Of a DNA stretch of 64,000 nt, positions 20,825-29,552 are shown piece by piece. Under the pieces are notes generated by a model. The model made no database searches. It was given only the letters and a program-made list of their open reading frames with translations, and was not told where the DNA came from. The position numbers and the translations under genes were made by a program. The stretch lies in assembly GCF_006337125.1 (NCBI RefSeq), contig NZ_CP040887.1, positions 806,001-870,000 of the forward strand. Direction: 5' to 3'. The stretch comes from Serinicoccus chungangensis (lineage in GTDB: Bacteria; Actinomycetota; Actinomycetes; Actinomycetales; Dermatophilaceae). The stretch's first letter is position 1; every line of letters begins with the position of its first letter.

Positions 20825-22293
20825 GCGACAACTTCTTCGAGGGCGAGGACGGCAGCACCGAGCTGCCGCTCGAGCCCGGCGGCGCCGTCCCGAGCGACGA
20901 GGCGGCCCCGGGCGGTGCCACCGCCCCGGACCCCGACCCGGCCGAGCTCGCGCGCTACGCCCAGGTGACCGAGGACATCCTGGCCCGCACGCCGGAGCAC
21001 ATGCCCGAGCCCAGCCTGCACCGGGTGGCGCGGGTCATGGAGCTCATGGGCGACCCGCAGCGCACCTTCCGGATGGTCCACCTCACCGGGACCAACGGCA
21101 AGACCTCGACCGCCCGGATGGTCGAGCGGCTCCTGCGGGAGATGGGCCTGCGCACCGGCCGGTTCACCAGCCCGCACCTGCACGACATGCGCGAGCGGAT
21201 CAGCACCGACGGCGAGCCGGTCTCCGTCGAGGCCTTCCTGTCCGCCTACGACGACGTGCTGCCCTTCGTCGAGATGGTCGACCTCGAGTCGGCGGCCGAC
21301 GAGGACCCGGCCCGCCGCGTGCGGATGACCTACTTCGAGGTGCTCGTCTGCGTGGCGTATGCCGCGTTCGCCGACACCCCCGTCGACGTCGCCGTGGTGG
21401 AGGTCGGGCTCGGCGGGGTGTGGGACGCCACCTCCGTCGCCGACGGCGACGTGGCCGTGCTCACCCCGGTGGCGCTGGACCACACCCGCCTGCTCGGGAA
21501 CACCCTCGAGGAGATCGCGACGGAGAAGGCCGGGATCATCAAGCCCGGGGCCATCGCCGTCGTGGGGGTCCAGGAGCCGGAGGTCATGGACGTCCTCACC
21601 GAGCGCACCGAGGAGGTCGGGGCCGACCTGCGGGCCGAGGGCGTGAACTTCGGGGTGCTGGCCCGGGAGATCGCCGTCGGTGGCCAGCAGGTGTCGGTGC
21701 GCGGGTTGGCCGGGGACTACGACGGTCTCTTCCTGCCGCTCTTCGGCGGGCACCAGGCGCACAACGCCGCCCTGGCGATCGCCGCGGTCGAGGCCTTCGT
21801 CGGGGGAGGGGAGCAGCCCCTGTCCGACGAGGTCCTCCGGGCCGGTCTGGCCGACGTCTCCTCACCCGGGCGCCTCGAGATCGTCCGCCGCTCGCCGACC
21901 GTCCTCGTCGACGCCGCGCACAACCCGGCCGGGGTGGAGGCCCTGGTCGAGGCGCTGCGCGAGTCCTTCACGTTCACCCGGCTCGTCGGGCTGCTCGCCG
22001 TCCTGGAGGACAAGGACGCCGAGCCGATGATCCAGGCGCTGGAGCCGGTGCTCGACCACGTCGTGGTCTCGCGGACCACCTCGCCGCGGGCCATCCGGCC
22101 GCACCGCCTCGGCGAGCTCGTGGCCGAGTACTTCGGCGAGGACCGGGTCACCGTCATCCCCGACCTCCCCGACGCCCTGGACGTGGCCGCCGGCCTGGCC
22201 GACGACGGCGGGGTCGGCGGTGCCGTGATCGCCACCGGCTCGGTGACGACGGCCGCCGAGGTGCGCGAGCTGCTGGGGCTCAGGACCGGCTAG
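20821..22293 (+). CDS. folC: folylpolyglutamate synthase / dihydrofolate synthase
   Basis: 490-residue Mur-ligase-like enzyme adding glutamate to dihydropteroate and folates. The P-loop is [14 protein letters not shown] at about residues 88-101. [11 protein letters not shown], the ALDHTRLLG metal/nucleotide segment and DAAHNPAG are the family motifs. A low-complexity acidic/Pro-Ala leader of about 40 residues precedes the conserved start. It overlaps ileS by 4 nt and, tail to tail, the sucrase/ferredoxin-like gene by 14 nt. In many actinobacteria the next genes are DUF4233 and ndk; here a 4-kb minus-strand block is inserted. Confidence 0.94.
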   Translation: MSDNFFEGEDGSTELPLEPGGAVPSDEAAPGGATAPDPDPAELARYAQVTEDILARTPEHMPEPSLHRVARVMELMGDPQRTFRMVHLTGTNGKTSTARMVERLLREMGLRTGRFTSPHLHDMRERISTDGEPVSVEAFLSAYDDVLPFVEMVDLESAADEDPARRVRMTYFEVLVCVAYAAFADTPVDVAVVEVGLGGVWDATSVADGDVAVLTPVALDHTRLLGNTLEEIATEKAGIIKPGAIAVVGVQEPEVMDVLTERTEEVGADLRAEGVNFGVLAREIAVGGQQVSVRGLAGDYDGLFLPLFGGHQAHNAALAIAAVEAFVGGGEQPLSDEVLRAGLADVSSPGRLEIVRRSPTVLVDAAHNPAGVEALVEALRESFTFTRLVGLLAVLEDKDAEPMIQALEPVLDHVVVSRTTSPRAIRPHRLGELVAEYFGEDRVTVIPDLPDALDVAAGLADDGGVGGAVIATGSVTTAAEVRELLGLRTG

Positions 22294-23329
22294 CGGACGT
22301 GCCGGCCCCGGACTCGGCGCCCCCGCCGACCGCCTCGGGCAGGGCGCTCCAGCCGACCACCTCCGGCACCCGGACCGAGCCGGCACCCACCGCGCGGCAG
22401 GTGAGCCGCTGGGCGGGGGCGAGCCGCTCGACCCCCGACGCCCGCCAGAGCCCGTGGCCCTCCACCGCCACGTCGGTGCGCCATTGCGCCACGACGTGCC
22501 CCGTCGCGGCGCCGGCACCGTCCTCCGCAGCGGGCAGCACCTGCGGTGTGCCGACCGGCCGCACCGCGTCCCAGGGCACCCCCCAGCGGCCGAGGGCCGC
22601 GACGACGGCGCTCTGCACCACCCGGTCCTGGCCGATGCGGCCGCGCAGGTGGCCCACCGCCGGCGCCCCGGCCCGGTGCCCGCGCACGACCTCGACGGCC
22701 CGGTCGGGGTCGAGGCCGCCGTAGCACGCGCCGTCGGGCAGCACGAGGAGGTTGGCGGCGAAGCGGTCGCCCCCGGTGTGCGAGCACTCCCAGACCTCGC
22801 CGGGCCAGACCTCGTCGAGGGCAGCGGCCACCGGCCGCCCGCGCACCGCGCAGCACACGTCCTTGCGCCCGTGGGTGCAGACCAGCAGCAGCTGCTCGTC
22901 GACCGAGCCCTGGGCAGGGGAGGCGCCGGCGTCGGGCGCGTGGTGGGGGTCGGCGTCCGGGGGCGGGTCCTGCGCCGCAGCCCCGGCGAGCGCCGAGGTC
23001 GCCGCGGCCAGCAGCTCGGCTCCGGCGGACCACGTCCCGCCCACCACCCGGGCGCCCGGGCGCGCGGCGGGGTCCACGGCATACCACTGCCAGGGGCCGT
23101 CCGGACGGTGCGGCTCTCCCGGCCGGCGGACGAGCAGGAGCCGGGCGGAACCCACCGTCATCACCCGCACGAGGTCGTCGCGGACCTCGGCCGGCAGCGC
23201 CGCGAGCGCGTCTGGGGGCCATCCGCCCGGCACCTCGACGAGCAGCAGCCGGGGCTGCGGGGGCGCGGTGCCCAGGACGGGGTCGCCGCGCTCGCGGGCG
23301 GCGTCGGAGCAGCGGAACGACTCAGTCAT
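22280..23329 (-). CDS. sucrase/ferredoxin-like (thioredoxin-fold 2Fe-2S) protein
   Basis: 349-residue member of the Suc_Fer-like family. The ferredoxin-type core reads LLVCTHGRKDVCCAVRGRPV followed by WECSHTGGDRFAANLL, supplying several Cys and a His for an iron-sulfur cluster; the family is related to thioredoxin-like ferredoxins. It follows the JmjC cupin gene with an 8-nt overlap, so it is a natural candidate for electron donor or redox partner of that oxygenase, which is an inference. The last gene of the operon, it overlaps folC tail to tail. Confidence 0.8.
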   Translation of the reverse strand: MTESFRCSDAARERGDPVLGTAPPQPRLLLVEVPGGWPPDALAALPAEVRDDLVRVMTVGSARLLLVRRPGEPHRPDGPWQWYAVDPAARPGARVVGGTWSAGAELLAAATSALAGAAAQDPPPDADPHHAPDAGASPAQGSVDEQLLLVCTHGRKDVCCAVRGRPVAAALDEVWPGEVWECSHTGGDRFAANLLVLPDGACYGGLDPDRAVEVVRGHRAGAPAVGHLRGRIGQDRVVQSAVVAALGRWGVPWDAVRPVGTPQVLPAAEDGAGAATGHVVAQWRTDVAVEGHGLWRASGVERLAPAQRLTCRAVGAGSVRVPEVVGWSALPEAVGGGAESGAGTSASRS

Positions 23330-24611
23330 CCCGGCCGGGACGCCGCTGCGCCGGGGTCGCGACGCCGCGGTGCAGGAGCCCGCGCGCGAGCCCGAGCGCC
23401 TCGGTGTCGTCGAGGCCCGCGAGCCCGCCCAGCTCCCGGACCCCGACGGGCTCGGCCTCGAGCAGCCGCTCCAGCGCCGGCCGGTAGGTCGCGGGCAGGG
23501 TGAAGGTGGCGACCCGAGAGACCAGGCTCACCCGGTCGCCGTCGTCCCGCAGCGCGGGCTCGAGGTGGCGGCGGAGCTCCACGGCGTCGTCCGCACGCAG
23601 CTGCTCGGCGGCGGCCGCCTGGGCGAGCGGCCGGACCGGTGCCGGTCGGGCGCTGCGGCGGTGGTCGGTCTCCAGCGCGGCGGCGAGGTCCTCGGCGGGC
23701 AGGTCGCGCAGCCGTCGCAGGAGGGCGGCTCGGACCTGCTCCACGTCCTCACCCCAGCCGTCGGGAGAGGAGAGGTCGACACCCAGCGGCAGGCTCTGCC
23801 GCACGTCCGCCTCGTCGCCGAGACCGGCACCCAGGAGGTCGAGCGCCGTGCGCGCCACGTGGTGGCGGGTCCACGCGTGGACCCCGATGGTGAGGTGGGC
23901 GCTGACCTCGCCCATCGCCCGGGCCGAGTGGATCCACCCCCGGGGGAGGTAGAGGCAGTCGCCGGGGCGCAGGGTGGTCTCGAGCGCGGCCGGCTCCTGG
24001 GCCCGGGCGGCGACCGCGTCACGGCGGTCGGTCCACGGCTGGCTCCGCAGCGGCTGCGGCAGGACGGGCTCGCGCAACGACCACCGCTTGGTGCCGGACA
24101 CCTGCAGCACGAAGACGTCGTGCACGTCGTAGTGGTCGTCGAAGCCCTGGTTCGCCGGGGGCGTGATGTAGGCGTTCACCTGCACCGGGCTACCGAGGTC
24201 GTCGGCCAGGTCGGCCGCGAACGCGCGGATCGGTCCCCACGTCCGGTGCAGCCCCTGCAGCACCAGGGTCGAGCCGTCGGCGAAGTGCCTCAGCAACCGG
24301 GTGTCGTCGACCTGGTCGGGCATGCCGGCGCCCGTACCGCCGGAGGAGGTGAAGCCGGCCTCCGGGAGCGTCGAGCCGTTTTTGGCCACCCGCAGGAACG
24401 GGGTGCGCAGCGCGCGGTCCGAGACGAGCTCGTCGACCGCGTCGAGGGAGAACAGGTCGGAGAACGCGTCACCGCCCCGCTCCTCGACCGTGGCGAGGTG
24501 CAGGGTGTGCCCCCAGTGCTCGCGGGCGAAGGTGTCGGCGTCGAGGGTCCCCAGGAGCCGGGTGAGGGCCGGTCTCCCGGCCCTCACCACGTGCGGTCGT
24601 GCGCTCCTCAC
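23322..24611 (-). CDS. JmjC/Cupin_4 family 2-oxoglutarate-dependent oxygenase
   Basis: 429-residue cupin of the Cupin_4/JmjC group, whose characterised members (for example the bacterial L16 arginine hydroxylase and human MINA53/NO66) hydroxylate protein side chains. The iron motif H-x-D is in DDHYDVHDVFVLQVSGTKRW and the distal His in GDCLYLPRGWIHSA. A winged-helix-like carboxy-terminal region follows, as in ribosomal oxygenases. The GTG start overlaps the stop of the 16-residue-repeat gene in its unbroken frame (GTGA), so that small protein is the obvious candidate substrate. A ribosomal protein substrate is the alternative. Confidence 0.8.
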   Translation of the reverse strand: MRSARPHVVRAGRPALTRLLGTLDADTFAREHWGHTLHLATVEERGGDAFSDLFSLDAVDELVSDRALRTPFLRVAKNGSTLPEAGFTSSGGTGAGMPDQVDDTRLLRHFADGSTLVLQGLHRTWGPIRAFAADLADDLGSPVQVNAYITPPANQGFDDHYDVHDVFVLQVSGTKRWSLREPVLPQPLRSQPWTDRRDAVAARAQEPAALETTLRPGDCLYLPRGWIHSARAMGEVSAHLTIGVHAWTRHHVARTALDLLGAGLGDEADVRQSLPLGVDLSSPDGWGEDVEQVRAALLRRLRDLPAEDLAAALETDHRRSARPAPVRPLAQAAAAEQLRADDAVELRRHLEPALRDDGDRVSLVSRVATFTLPATYRPALERLLEAEPVGVRELGGLAGLDDTEALGLARGLLHRGVATPAQRRPGRDD

Positions 24612-24924
24612 TCGGCGGGACCGTCGGCTCCGCCGTCACCCCCGGCACCCGCGTGACCGTCCGCGCCACCGTCGGCACCGCCGTCGCCACCAGGTCCGGC
24701 GTGGCCGTCGGCGCCACCGTCGGCCCCGCCGTCGCCACCAGGTCCGGCGTGGCCGTCGGCGCCACCGTCGGCCCCCCGCCGTCGCCACCAGGTCCGGCGT
24801 GACCGTCCGCGCCACCGTCGGCACCGCCGTCGCCACCAGGTCCGGCGTGACCGTCAGCGCTGCCCGTGCTCGCCGGGCCCGCCTCGGGGACGTCCTCGAA
24901 CGGGTCGTTGTCCTGCGTGCTCAT
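24608..24924 (-). CDS. Gly/Asp/Ala/His 16-residue-repeat protein, frameshifted
   Basis: Small acidic protein: a 22-residue leader (MSTQDNDPFEDVPEAGPAST plus GS) followed by five near-identical repeats ADGHAGPGGDGGADGG, each with one His. ATG 24924 has GAAGGGTGG upstream. In the second repeat a run of six G (24772-24777) replaces the four seen in the equivalent place of two other repeats, shifting the frame. Removing the two extra bases gives 104 residues and a TGA (24610-24608) that overlaps the GTG of the JmjC gene by 4 nt, which argues that this is the ancestral frame. As sequenced, translation would instead run on into the JmjC gene in another frame. Function unknown; possibly a substrate of the JmjC oxygenase. 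Confidence 0.65.
24611..24858 (-). repeat. five tandem 48-bp repeats in the small repeat-protein gene
   Basis: Units start at 24858, 24810, 24760, 24712 and 24664, reading down the minus strand. The second is 50 bases because of two extra G. The final unit is slightly longer and diverged. High identity between units at DNA level suggests recent expansion and makes the array prone to slippage. Confidence 0.85.
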
Positions 24925-25031
24925 CGCATCCACCCTTCAGTCGTGCGTCGCGGCCGCGTGGACCGCGGCCTCGCCTCGAGCATCCTGGGTGGCCGGACGC
25001 CCCGCAACCGCAACCTGCCCGCAGCCCGGGT

Positions 25032-25823
25032 TCAGTGGTCGGCGTGCCCGGAGCCCTCGCCGGGGACGGTGCCCCCGGAGCCGGTGGACTCCTCGGCCTC
25101 CTGCTCGGCCAGCCAGGCCTCGACGTCCTCGCGGGGGGTGGCGTCCCGCTCGGCCAGCATGTCGCGCATGAGGATGATCTCGCCCTGCTGGGCATCGACC
25201 ATCTTCTGCGCGGCCAGCAGCACCTCGGGCTGGGTGGCCTGGGCGACCGCGGCCTCGGCCATCTCCACGCCGGAGATGTGGTGGGTCGTCATGAGCTGGA
25301 GGAAGAGCACCTCCGCCTCCTGGCCGGAGGCGTCGGTGAGCTCCTGGATCTCGGTGGGCGAGGCCATACCGGGCATCGGCACCCCCTCCGGCAGGTCCGT
25401 CATCGCCGCGTGGTCGTGACCCTCCATGTCCTCCATCGACATCCAGGCCATCCGCTCCTCGCCCCGCGCCCGGGGCAGTCCCCAATCGTCGAGCCAGGTC
25501 CCCATCATCCCGCGCTCGTAGCCCTGGTTGTTGCTGATGTCGACCGCCAGCCGGCGCACGTCCTCGTCCTCCGTGCGCTGCATCACCAGCTGCGACATCT
25601 GGACCGCCTGGGCGTGGTGCTCGCTCATGTCCCGGGCGAAGCCGGCGTCCGCGCCGTCGTCGGGCGGGGTCCGGTCACCGAAGGCCAGCCACCCCACGAG
25701 GGCCCCGAGGCACAGCGCGAGGACGGTCACCGCCGCGAGCGCCGGCGCCCCGAAGGTGCGCCAGCGGTCGCGGGGGCGGGATGCGGGCGGGGTGGGGTCC
25801 TGCTCGACGACGGGGTCGCTCAC
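25032..25823 (-). CDS. DUF305 family membrane-anchored protein
   Basis: 263-residue protein with one membrane anchor (about residues 27-48) and an external four-helix DUF305 domain, ferritin-like in shape. It is rich in Met and His (MSEHHAQAVQMSQLVMQR, MAWMSMEDMEGHDHAAM, MTTHHISGVEMAEAA), the feature that links DUF305 proteins to copper or silver handling in the periphery. The GTG start overlaps the DUF3105 stop (GTGA). Ninety-eight bases separate it from the GTG of the downstream small repeat-protein frame; I see no terminator there. Confidence 0.85.
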   Translation of the reverse strand: MSDPVVEQDPTPPASRPRDRWRTFGAPALAAVTVLALCLGALVGWLAFGDRTPPDDGADAGFARDMSEHHAQAVQMSQLVMQRTEDEDVRRLAVDISNNQGYERGMMGTWLDDWGLPRARGEERMAWMSMEDMEGHDHAAMTDLPEGVPMPGMASPTEIQELTDASGQEAEVLFLQLMTTHHISGVEMAEAAVAQATQPEVLLAAQKMVDAQQGEIILMRDMLAERDATPREDVEAWLAEQEAEESTGSGGTVPGEGSGHADH

Positions 25824-26452
25824 TGACGCGCCACCAGGTCGGTCACCGTCCCACCCGTGCACGCCGCGCCCAGCTCGGGCGTGTCCGGCGCCTGCTTGTA
25901 CTCCCGGATGAAGGCCTGCAGGATCTTCTCGTCCGCGGTGTCCAGCGCGAGCTGGTGGTTCCACGACGTCGCCATGACCGGCGACTCCTGGTCGGGGACC
26001 GGGCTCACGAGCATGTAGTCGGCGTCGCCCAGGGAGGTGAGCACCTCGACCTGCTCGGCGGGCAGGTCGGGCTGGTAGGTCAGCCACACCGCCCCGTGCT
26101 CGAGCGAGTGAACCGCGTGCTCGGTCGGCACCTCCTCCGGGTAGACCCCGCAGTCCCACCACGCGGGGTGGTGCGGACCGCCCGGCGGCACGGCGGAGTC
26201 GTAGTCGATCGGCTCGTTGCGGTGGTCGGCCGCGGTGTTGTCGAAGTCCTCGACGGCCGACAGGTCGGCCAGGGCGGGGGAGTCCCGGACGACGGCGAAG
26301 ACGACCGCGCCGATGATGAGGACCACGACGGCGACCGCCGATCCCCAGATGAGGGCGCCCCTGCGGCGCTCGGCGGCGGCGCCGGCCTTCTGGATCTTGG
26401 CCGCCTTGGCGGCTCGGTCGGACGCCGCGGGGGTGCGGTCGGGTCGGGGCAT
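25820..26452 (-). CDS. DUF3105 family membrane protein
   Basis: 210-residue protein with a basic Ala/Lys-rich cytosolic leader, one membrane helix (about residues 33-54) and an external DUF3105 domain. Family pieces are [35 protein letters not shown] and ATSWNHQL. The conserved His, Cys and Trp residues and constant pairing with DUF305 suggest a metal-related extracytoplasmic role, but none is proven. First gene of the block; 98 bp separate it from the divergent DUF4233 gene. Confidence 0.85.
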   Translation of the reverse strand: MPRPDRTPAASDRAAKAAKIQKAGAAAERRRGALIWGSAVAVVVLIIGAVVFAVVRDSPALADLSAVEDFDNTAADHRNEPIDYDSAVPPGGPHHPAWWDCGVYPEEVPTEHAVHSLEHGAVWLTYQPDLPAEQVEVLTSLGDADYMLVSPVPDQESPVMATSWNHQLALDTADEKILQAFIREYKQAPDTPELGAACTGGTVTDLVARQ

Positions 26453-26527
26453 CGAGGCACTCCTGGTCTGCGACGGGCCTGGTGTCCGCCCCAGGGTATG
26501 CCGTGGTGCTGGCGGGTTGCTGAGAGG

Positions 26528-26550
26528 CCTCCCAGCCGGGGTCTGGGAGG
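26528..26550 (+). promoter_or_regulatory. hairpin covering the DUF4233 ribosome-binding region
   Basis: CCTCCCAG (26528-26535) pairs perfectly with CTGGGAGG (26543-26550) around a 7-nt loop. The right arm contains the purine-rich GGGAGG that directly abuts ATG 26551. If the RNA includes it, the stem would hide the ribosome-binding sequence. The 11-mer CTGGGAGGATG recurs at the paaA start (55160-55170), so part of this may instead be a promoter/start arrangement. Confidence 0.45.
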
Positions 26551-26940
26551 ATGAGGGGCGTGACTCCCGGCACCCTCACCCGACGTCTGTGCGCCACGAC
26601 GCTGATCGCCCAGGCCCTGTCGGTCGCCCTCGGCGCGCTCGTCGCGTGGCGGCTGGCGCAGACCACCGACGACCCCCGGGCGGGCGCCTTCCTGTGGGGA
26701 GGGCTGGCGCTGGCCGGCCTGTGCGTCGTGGCAGCAGGGGCCCTGCGCAGCCGGTGGGGGATCCTCCTGGGCTGGGTCGTCCAGTTCCTCACCCTGGCCG
26801 CCGGGGTCGTGCTCCCGGCCATGTTCGTCGTCGCCGGGCTCTTCGGCTTCCTGTGGTGGCTCTGTCTCACCCAGGGCATCCGGATGGACCGGCTGACCGC
26901 CCAGCGGGCGGCCGCGGAGCGCGAGCAGGAGGGGAGCTGA
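26551..26940 (+). CDS. DUF4233 membrane protein
   Basis: 129-residue protein with four hydrophobic helices and a charged carboxy-terminal tail ([16 protein letters not shown]). The [13 protein letters not shown] start and the [13 protein letters not shown] end are typical of DUF4233, a family usually encoded directly after folC in actinobacteria. Here it has been separated from folC by the block 22280-26452. ATG 26551 has GGGAGG abutting it; GTG 26560, nine bases further on, has better spacing to that sequence and may be the true start. Function unknown. Confidence 0.75.
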   Translation: MRGVTPGTLTRRLCATTLIAQALSVALGALVAWRLAQTTDDPRAGAFLWGGLALAGLCVVAAGALRSRWGILLGWVVQFLTLAAGVVLPAMFVVAGLFGFLWWLCLTQGIRMDRLTAQRAAAEREQEGS

Positions 26941-26942
26941 CC

Positions 26943-27773
26943 GTGGACCTGTTCAGCGCCGTCGTCCTCGGCATCGTGCAGGGGCTCACCGAGTTCCTGC
27001 CGATCTCCTCCAGCGCGCACGTCTCGATCGTCGGTCGGCTGCTCGGGCAGGAGGACCCGGGCGCCGCCTTCACCGCCATCACCCAGCTCGGCACCGAGGC
27101 CGCCGTCCTGCTCTACTTCTGGCGCGACATCGTGCGGATCGTCCGGGCGTGGTCCGCCTCGCTCGTCGGCCGCGTCCCGCGCGACGACCCGGACGCCGTG
27201 CTCGGCTGGTGGGTCATCCTCGGCACCCTGCCCATCGGCATCCTCGGGCTGCTCCTGCAGGACTGGATCGAGACCGACCTGCGCAGCCTGTGGCTCACCG
27301 CCACCATGCTGCTGGTCTTCGCGCTGGTCATCCTGGCCGCCGAGCGGGTCGGCCGGCAGGAGCGCCAGCTCACCGAGCTGACGTGGCGCCAGGGCCTGGG
27401 CTTCGGGCTGTGGCAGGCGCTCGCCCTCGTCCCCGGCGTCTCGCGCAGCGGCGGCACCATCGCCGGTGGCCTCTTCATGGGCTTCACCCGGGAGGCGGCG
27501 GCCCGCTACTCCTTCCTCCTGGCCATCCCCGCGGTCCTGGCCTCGGGCGGGCTGCAGCTCGTCAAGGTCGTCACCGGCGACGCGATCGGCTCGGGCACCG
27601 GCTGGGGCGCCATCGCGGTGGCCACCCTGCTCGCCTTCCTCGTGGGGTATGCGGTCATCGCCTGGTTCATGCGCTACATCACCACGCACACCTTCACGCC
27701 GTTCATGATCTACCGCATCGTCCTGGCGCTCGTGCTCTTCGGGCTGCTCGGCGCCGGGGTCCTGCAGCCCTGA
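26943..27773 (+). CDS. uppP: undecaprenyl-diphosphate phosphatase
   Basis: 276-residue BacA/UppP-type membrane phosphatase that recycles undecaprenyl pyrophosphate to the monophosphate carrier of peptidoglycan precursors. Both signatures are present: [14 protein letters not shown] near the start and [13 protein letters not shown] near residue 165, supplying the catalytic Glu, Ser and Arg. About eight helices are visible. GTG 26943 lies two bases after the DUF4233 stop, so the pair is probably co-transcribed. It precedes ndk and, beyond the island, the mre genes, all serving envelope growth. Confidence 0.93.
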   Translation: MDLFSAVVLGIVQGLTEFLPISSSAHVSIVGRLLGQEDPGAAFTAITQLGTEAAVLLYFWRDIVRIVRAWSASLVGRVPRDDPDAVLGWWVILGTLPIGILGLLLQDWIETDLRSLWLTATMLLVFALVILAAERVGRQERQLTELTWRQGLGFGLWQALALVPGVSRSGGTIAGGLFMGFTREAAARYSFLLAIPAVLASGGLQLVKVVTGDAIGSGTGWGAIAVATLLAFLVGYAVIAWFMRYITTHTFTPFMIYRIVLALVLFGLLGAGVLQP

Positions 27774-27809
27774 CCCGCAGGGGGAGCGGCACGGCATACC
27801 CTGGTGCCC

Positions 27810-28253
27810 GTGACCGACACCACCGCCCCCCAGACCGAACGCTCCCTCGTCCTCGTCAAGCCCGACGGCTACCGGCGCGGGCTGTCCGGGGAGGTGCTGC
27901 GCCGGATCGAGGCCAAGGGCTACACCCTCGCCGCGCTGGCGGTCCTCACCCCGTCGCGCGAGCAGCTCGAGGCGCACTACGCCGAGCACGAGGGCAAGCC
28001 GTTCTACGAGCCGCTGCTGGAGTTCATGTCCTCCGGGCCGGTGACCGCCGCCGTCATCGAGGGCCACGGCTGCATCCCGGGCTTCCGGTCCCTGGCGGGG
28101 GCGACCGACCCGACCGCCGCGGCGCCGGGCACCATCCGCGGCGACCACGGTCGCGACTGGGGGCTGAAGGTCCAGCAGAACATCGTCCACGGCTCGGACA
28201 GCCCCGAGTCCGCCGAGCGGGAGATCGCCATCTGGTTCCCGACCCAGGGCTGA
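27810..28253 (+). CDS. ndk: nucleoside-diphosphate kinase
   Basis: 147-residue NDK transferring the gamma phosphate of ATP to nucleoside diphosphates. The phospho-accepting His is in QNIVHGSDS; LVKPDGYRRG at the start and PGTIRGDHG are family motifs. GTG 27810 is preferred over GTG 27804 because a TACCCT -10 box (27797-27802) lies 7 nt before it, as expected for a leaderless transcript. In the common actinobacterial order ndk is followed by mreB; here the 10-kb protease/lanthionine island intervenes. Its stop is 4 nt from the end of the convergent LanC-like gene. Confidence 0.95.
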   Translation: MTDTTAPQTERSLVLVKPDGYRRGLSGEVLRRIEAKGYTLAALAVLTPSREQLEAHYAEHEGKPFYEPLLEFMSSGPVTAAVIEGHGCIPGFRSLAGATDPTAAAPGTIRGDHGRDWGLKVQQNIVHGSDSPESAEREIAIWFPTQG

Positions 28254-28257
28254 GCCC

Positions 28258-29552
28258 TCACACCGGGACGCCGAACAGCCCCGGCGAGGGCAACCCGAGC
28301 TCCGGACGCGCCAGCCGGGCCAGGACGAGCGCCGTGCCCGACAGGCCCTGGAACAGCCCGTAGCCACCGCGGGTCCGCTGGCCCGTCGGCCAGAGGTGCG
28401 GGTCCTCGCCGAGCAGCCCGGCCACCTGCAGCACCGCCGCGCGGGTCGCCTCCAGGTGCTCGGTGTCGCCGTGCGCGGCCGCCCACGCCAGGACGTCCAA
28501 CGGACCGCCCAGGCCGTGGCACAGCGTCAGCCCGGCGTCGTGGGGGTCGAGCCGGACCGACGCCGGCCCGGCCTCCGCCAGCTGCCGACGCGCCGCCTCG
28601 GCGCTCAGCCCCACCTGCTCGCGGCACAGCAGCAGCCCCGCGTCCGCCTGGCTGCGCAGCGCGGTCGCGGGCACCCCGAGGTCGACGCCCGCCTCCGCGA
28701 GCCGGCCCAGCTCCAGCCGGACCGCGGTCACCCCGGCGGCGCCGTGGCACCACAGGACGGGGTAGGCCGGGGGGTCGTCCCGCAGGTCCGGCCAGCCGAG
28801 CACGCGGTCGACCCAGGCGCTCTCCCAGAGCCAGGTCCGCAGGAACCGCTCGCGCGCGGCGCTCGCCAGGGCGGGGGCCGGGTCGCTCGCCAGCCAGTGG
28901 GCGAGCGCGAGCAGGACGCCGCTGCTGCCGTGCGCCAGGCCGGTGAGCGGCCGGGCCGCCTCACCCTGCCCGTCCGTCGGTCCCGGATGGCACCACCCCT
29001 CCCCGTCGGCCCGGCCGCAGTCGAGCAGCGCCCGCCCGACGGCGTCCGTCTCGCGGGACGACGCCCCCAGGCCCACCGTCGCGAGCAGCAGCCCGGACAA
29101 CCCGTCGAGGTGGTCGCTGGAGCCCGTGAGAGACCCGGGAGCGGGGGCGGTGGCCGGTTCCCCGGTGAGGGCGGCCCGCACGAGGGCGACCCCGGCCGCG
29201 CCGTCCAGGAGGCCCGGCGTGCCGGGCGCCCGCGTGGGTGCGGCGAGGCCGCCCGGGCGAGGCCGAGCGCCTCCTCCGGGTCGGGCAGCAGCGGCGCCAG
29301 CAGGCTCAGGGCCCAGGCGACGCCGGCGTCGCCGTCGTAGACCTCGGGCCCCGCGACCTGCAACGAGGTGCTGACGGCGTCGGAGCGCGACCAGGTCACC
29401 CAGCCGACCCGCCCGCCGTCGTGCAGCGCGGCGTCGACGACCGCCTGGGTCGCCGCCCGGGCGAGCTCCTCCACGCCCTCCCGTGTCCCGGCGGCGTCGG
29501 CGGTCCCGCCCCCGTCCCCGGCTCGGACCGGGCTGGTCCGGCGCGCGCTCAC
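28258..29552 (-). CDS. LanC-like cyclase domain protein, frameshifted
   Basis: About 431 residues of LanC-like alpha/alpha-toroid. Helix-end motifs GLAHGSSGVLLAL, YPVLWCHGAAGV and GLTLCHGLGG are clear. The WCHG Cys and the LCHG Cys-His match the three zinc ligands of LanC enzymes, which activate Cys thiols to add to dehydrated Ser/Thr and form lanthionine. The GTG start (29552) overlaps the HopA1-like stop by 4 nt. The amino-terminal stretch (VYDGDAGVAWALSLLAPLLP) and the rest (GTPGLLDGAAGVAL onward) are in different frames. One missing base, or two extra, near 29225-29260 breaks the gene, most likely a sequencing error in the run gcccgggcgg but possibly a real mutation. Confidence 0.75.
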
